64,000 nt of DNA, from NCBI GenBank assembly GCA_007844125.1, contig CM017567.1:47058278-47122277 (forward strand), in the 5' to 3' direction. The notes under the pieces are model-generated. The model worked only from the letters and a program-made list of their open reading frames with translations, was not told where the DNA came from and ran no database searches. Position numbers and translations under genes: made by a program. The stretch is from Sinonovacula constricta. Taxonomy: Eukaryota; Mollusca; Bivalvia; Cardiida; Solecurtidae. Below are positions 58,535 to 64,000 of this stretch, piece by piece. Position 1 is the first letter of the stretch. Each line of letters starts with the position of its first letter.

Positions 58535-58900
58535 ATTGGAAATACGATGTGTTCACCATGTAAACACTGGAAATACGATGTGTTCACTGAAAACACAAAA
58601 TGTTAACTGAAAATACCAAGTAAACAATGGAAATACGATTTGTTGACTGAAAGCACAAAATGTTGACTGAAAAAACGGTGTTAACACTGTAAATAAGATG
58701 TGTTCACTAAAAAGACGATGCGATTACTTAAAATACCCTTTGTTCACTAAAAATACGACGTGTTCAAAATACTATGTTCACTACTTAAAATACGACGTGC
58801 TCACTGAAAATACGTTGTGTGCTACTGACAATACGACGCGTTCCCTAAAACCACATGTGCTTACTGAAAAAACGATAAATTGCCTAAAAATATGAAGAGT
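58535..58900 (+). repeat. degenerate tandem repeat, about 19-21-bp unit
   Basis: Units like TGTTCACTGAAAATACGA and GTTAACTGAAAATACCA recur about fifteen times with many substitutions. Confidence 0.75.
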
Positions 58901-60715
58901 TAATTGTTCTTTTAAATTATGAATTTCACGGGTATTACGACGTTTTTATTTCAAACAAGTTATTTAACTTTAAAATACGTCTTTATATGAGTTAAGTAGC
59001 GATTATGAAATTGATTCGTGTTCATGGAAATTCCTTTATTTAATTTAGTTGGAAATATTTTTTTAGTCAAAATATTTGCTCATAAATGTTAATTTCTTGT
59101 TGTTGTTTTTTTTTTGTGAAATACGGCGTGATAGCATATTGGAAACTTATCTGATTTACAACGCAGTTCTTTTTTTAATAAGACGTGACGAACTTGAAAT
59201 TATATTGAGCGTATAGGCGTGCGAAAAACACACACACATTTTCAAAAGGATGACGATGGGATATTTAACAGACATCATTCTACTTTGCCATCTTATATTA
59301 TGCCATTATAGTTTGTGTCCTGTTATGTCGTATTTGATTTTATAATTTAAGGTGATAATCCGTTTTATTTCATGACAATTCCCTCTTTATATGTAAATAT
59401 GTTTCATGACTATTTCTATTTTTATTATTTCATGTAATCAATTTTGTAAGGTGAAGACAATCTAAGTGTAAGATTGGGGAATGTATGTTTCATTGTTGTT
59501 TATCTTCTTAATCATAAACGATAAAAAGAAATTATTTTTGTATTTCTTGATGATTTTATTGTTTATAGTTTTTGTTTTTATATTTCCATCGGAAAACATG
59601 CATGTGTGTCTGTATTATGGTCTTGGCACTTATTTCTGCGTAACTGCTGCAAAAGTCTTGTGTATTTGTTCATGAAGTGATCAACTAGAATGTTACAATA
59701 TATCGATATCCAATATATCGAAATAGTGCATATCGAACTGGAGCTGCTGATATTTATATGTCGTAATTTTGTAAGTTAAACCGTTTTGCATAAATTTTTC
59801 TAGACACAACAATTTCACTATATCAGCTGTTATTGTTCGACCTTGGCAGATAGTATTTTTATTTTTAGGTTTATTTTTTATTTTTTGCTTTATTTTATTA
59901 TTATTAACTTATGTTATTAAGTTATTTTCATAAAAATTTAACCCCAATAAATGAGCAAAACAGCGGTGAACCAGTATCCATTAAAAGGTAGCTTCTCTAA
60001 GCAAACGTGTTTCTGTCAAAAAGTTACCTACTATTGAAATAATGGTGTAATAGTATTACACCTATGTCGTTCGGAGACAATATAATCAACAACAGAAATA
60101 AACTTTCAGTTTGATCTCAAACATTAGAAAAGTCACAAAGAAATATACAGTATTCGAATATAATAATGACATACTATTTGAATATTTGTCAACATCTGTT
60201 AACATCCCTTTACAAACCCCATCGATATGTTCGTGTAACTTCTAATAGTAAATCGGTCTTTGTGAAAAGGTTGAATGTGTTTACCGGTTGTGTCATAATA
60301 CTAATATTGGCGTATTGTTTCTGTAAATATGAGACTAGAAATGATCATAGAATCTTGGGCTTTATTTATATTGCTCAGATAATCTGTAAGGATGTAAATT
60401 GATGGTGAAATAAAAAATGACATAAATTACAGCGTGCAAAAGGAAGATATTAGGGTTTTGAACTGCCTTCGCTTTTTTGTAAACAAAACTTGATCTGTCC
60501 ATATACATTTCGATTAAAATATATTTACATTTGATTGTGTTGTCGCCTCTTCCTTTATTTTACCAGCACGTGCATTTCATTTCTATTATTAATATTTTTA
60601 AAAAACAAACAAACAAAACAGAATGTTTCACTGTGCATCTCAAAATAATGTTAAAAATTGAACTTTTGAGCACTAGCTGTGATTTGAATACAAACCTGCT
60701 TTAGGTTTGTGAAGG
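58900..60715. other. intergenic DNA, no gene identified
   Basis: AT-rich; short open frames (59.5-59.7 and 60.2-60.4 kb) are not supported by any family motif. Confidence 0.4.
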
Positions 60716-60719
60716 TGGA

Positions 60720-63700
60720 AATTGGTAATTTTGTATTGGGTATTCAATATTCAGCTCCAACTGAATTCCCAGCCAGCAGGGTATTGGGTATGTACGAATA
60801 CCGAGCTACAGCTGAATGCACAGCTAGTTACGTATTGAGTATTAAATATCAAGCTACAACCGTACTTCAAGCCAGCTGGGAATATGGTATTCGCTAATCC
60901 CTTGATAAGACGGAATACCCAGGTAGCAGGGAATTGTGTTTTCGAAATATTCTAAATTACGGACGAATTAAAGCTGAGTTTGAATATTGTGCTTTCAGTA
61001 AAGGGACAATTTAAAGCAGAGTTTGATTATCGAGCTAGACATCAATACCCAGCTGACAAGGAACTCGGCATTCGAAATATTTTCAGTAAAGGGTCTTTTC
61101 AGCGCAGAGTTTGAATAACGAACTAGACCTGAATACCCAGCTGACTGGGAACTGTTTATTCGAAACATTTTCAGCAAAGGGACTATTTAACGCAATGTTT
61201 GAATATCGAGTTAGACATCAAAGCCCAGCTAGCTGTTTATCGCATATTCGATATTATTTTAGTAAAGAAATTATTCAAGAGTTTGAATATCGAGCTAGAC
61301 ATGAATGTCCAACTGGGCATTGGGTATTCGAAATATGTTCAGTAATTGGACTTTTTAACCCAGTGTTTGGTTATTGAGCTATACATGAATAATCATCTGA
61401 CTGAGAAGTGGGTATTCAAAATATGTTCATTTACTAGGAATATTCAACGCAAAATTTGAATATCGAGCTAGACATCAATACCCAGCTAGACTAATGGTAT
61501 TCGAAATATTTTCAATAAAGAGACTATTCAACGCAGAGTTTGAATATCGAGCTAGACATGAATACCCAGTTTACTGGGAACTAGGTATTCGAAATATTTT
61601 AATGCAGATGTTGAATATTGAGCTAGACCTATTCGAAATAGTTTCTGTTAATAAATTACAAATAGCGAACTTTGATTACCGCGCTAGATCTATTCAAGTC
61701 AAAAATACTATTTCAAGCTTTGCATTCAGTCCTAGCTGGTATTCAAACTGCGCTTAAAATTATAATTAAAATACACATTATAAGAATACCCAAAGTCCGA
61801 ACTAGCTGGGTATTCAAAGTTTTCTATTCGTAGTCTATTAACAGAACATAATTCGGATAGTCTATTTATAGAACATAATTCGAATACCAATTTCCCAACC
61901 AGCTAGTTATTCAGGCCCAGTCCCCTATTTAAAATGTGCTTTGAGACGTCCGTCAAAGACAATCCAAATACTGAGTTACCAGCGAGCTGGGTAGTCGATC
62001 CTTAATAGGAATTCAAACCGTGCTTTAAATTGTCCTTTTACAATGATACTGATACGCAATTCACAGCCACATGGGTAATCTCGTCTATCTCGATATAGAA
62101 ACTCTGCTGTGAAATGTCCGTATACTGAAATATTTTGAATACTCAATTCACATCTAGCTGGATATTTAAGTCTAGATCGATCATTCAACTTACCTTTGAG
62201 TCTCTCGTACACAAGAATATTTCGAATACCCAATTTCCAGATAGCTAGATATTCGGTCCTAGCTCGGAATTCTATGTGTCCGGGCATAGATTGTCTATTT
62301 ACTGAAAAAATATTTCCAAATCTCAATTCCCAGCAAGCTGGGTATTCAGGTCAAGCTCGATATTCAAAATTTGTAGTCGTCTGTACACAAAATACTTCGA
62401 ATACCCAAGTCCCAGGTAGATGGGCATTCATGTCTAGCTTAATATATTAACTTTGTTATTTGCAGTCTATTAACAGAAAATATTTCCAATAACCAACACT
62501 CAGCAAGCTGGGTATTCGGTCATAGCTGGGAATTCAAACTGCGCTATGGATTGTTCAACTACTGAAAGTATTGCGAATATCCATATCCAGCTAGCTGGGA
62601 ATTCAAGTCTAGCTCGATATTTTGTCTCGATATTTCGAATATCCATATCCAGCTAGCTAGGAATTCAGGTCTAGTTCGATATTGTGTCGTCGTATGTACC
62701 CAAACATACTTCAAATACTCAATTTCAAGTTGTCTGGGTATTCAGGTATGACTCTCGATATTCAAACTCTGCTGTAATCGTCCGTTCACTGAAACATTTA
62801 TATAACCAATTCCAAGCCAGATTGGTATTCAGGTCTGGTTCGATATTCAAACTCTGCGGTAATCTTCAGCACACTGAAATATTTAAATGCCAAATTCCTA
62901 GCCAGATTGGTATTAAGGTCTGGCTCGATATTCAAACTCTCCTGCAATCGTCCGTACACTGAAATATTTAGATACACAAAACCCAGCCAGTTGGGTATTC
63001 ATTTCTAGCTGGATATTCAAGCTATGCTTTAAATAATCCATACAGGGTAAACCGAATTCTTAGCCAGCTGGTTAGTCAAGTCTAGCTCGATATTTAAACT
63101 TTGAGTTGAGTTGTCCTCACCCAAAAAGATTTCGTATACCCAATGCCCAGCTAGCTTGATATTCAATCCTAGCTAGGTATTCAAACTGTGCTTTGAATTG
63201 TTCATTTTCTGAACGTATTTCGAATAACTTATTGCAAGCCAAGCTGGGTATTCAGGTCTAGCTCGATAATGAACCTCTCCTTTTAAGTTGCCCATTTCCT
63301 ATACCTAATGCCCAGCTAGCTGGGTATTTAAACTTAACGCTGAATGATCCATATACGAAAAGTGTTTCGAGTGCCTAATTGGCAGCAAACTGCGTCGATA
63401 GGTCGATTTTCAAATTCTTCGCTGTATAGTCCGGGTACTGACAATATTTCGAATACCCAATTCCCAGCAAGCTAGGTATTCATGTCTAGCTCGACATTCA
63501 AACTCTGCGTTGAAAAGTCCATTTTCTGAAACTATTTCGAATACCCAATTCCCAGCTAGCTGTGTGTTCGGTCCTAGCTGGATATTCAACTGCGCTATGA
63601 ACGGTCCATTTAATTTCATATTTCAAATACCCTATTCAAATCCAGCTCGATATTCAACTTCGCCATGAGTCCGTTTACAAATAAAATTCGAATACAGAAT

Positions 63701-64000
63701 GACCAGCAACCTCAGTATATTGTCATCGCTGGGTATTCAAACTCTGCTTTAAATGGCTCTTATATTGAACTATTTCAAATACCTAATCCCCAGTCAACTG
63801 GGTATTTAGGTCCACCTCGACATTCAAACTATGCTTTGAATCGTACGTACACAAAAGTATTTTGAAAACACACCTTCCTGCTACCTTAGCGAATACACAG
63901 GTAACTGGGATTACGGTTATAGCTTGATATTGAATACCCATAACTAGCTAGCTGTGTATTTAACTGCAACTCGGAATTCGCAAATACCCAATACCCAGCT
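60720..64000. repeat. fold-back element built of short tandem units, copy 2 (cut by the window end)
   Basis: The order matches copy 1: A' units (GGGTATTCAATATTCAGCT) to about 60,900; B' units (TTTGAATATCGAGCTAGAC) at 60,960-61,700; B units (GTCTAGCTCGATATTCAAAC) at 61,730-63,880; and A units (TTGATATTGAATACCCA) from 63,900 on. B' is much longer here than in copy 1, and the B units are more diverged. A perfect palindrome CCCAGCTAGCTGGG lies at 63,311-63,324. Confidence 0.65.

Noticed and set aside
1..64000. CRISPR array, prokaryotic operon or viral genome
   Set aside because: The tandem repeats lack unique equal-length spacers, genes are split by introns, and no prokaryotic or viral gene set is present.

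Overview
The window looks like nuclear DNA of an invertebrate animal, most likely a bivalve or other mollusc. It is AT-rich, its genes have many short exons with GT-AG introns, tRNA-derived SINEs and tandem repeats are abundant, and the protein families are metazoan. The species is an inference; no marker identifies it.

Layout. Positions 40-415 (+) hold the last coding exon of a DNAJC28-like gene. Positions 1.32-5.18 kb are a fold-back element built from short tandem units that read one way in the left arm and the other way in the right arm. From 5,721 to 56,362 (+) there is one gene with 27 coding exons. It encodes an integrin alpha chain without an I domain, closest in my reading to the alpha-4/alpha-9 type (about 1,133 residues). 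It has a signal peptide, an FG-GAP beta-propeller with three visible calcium loops, the leg domains, a transmembrane helix and a GFFRR tail. From 60.72 kb to the window end a second fold-back element of the same family begins.

The integrin introns carry most of the interest. Intron 1 holds a 4.7-kb element with long terminal inverted repeats and a 36-37-bp minisatellite. It also holds a tRNA-derived SINE with a 10-bp target-site duplication. Intron 2 holds, on the minus strand, three exon-like pieces resembling the N-terminal KRAB-related part of PRDM9, with an apparent one-base frame problem. Intron 11 holds a 6.3-kb DNA transposon with perfect 18-bp terminal inverted repeats. It encodes, antisense to the integrin, an uninterrupted protein of about 1,461 residues. 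Its parts in order are two N-terminal cysteine/histidine modules, a DDE-like core, a FEN1/XPG-like nuclease motif and a C-terminal CXC cysteine cluster. I place it tentatively near the Academ superfamily.

Two integrin splice junctions deserve care. A 50-bp tandem array starts inside exon 14 and copies its splice donor into the intron. The best-looking donor of exon 23 puts exon 24 out of frame. All exon borders were read by eye from splice signals and reading-frame continuity; there is no transcript evidence.
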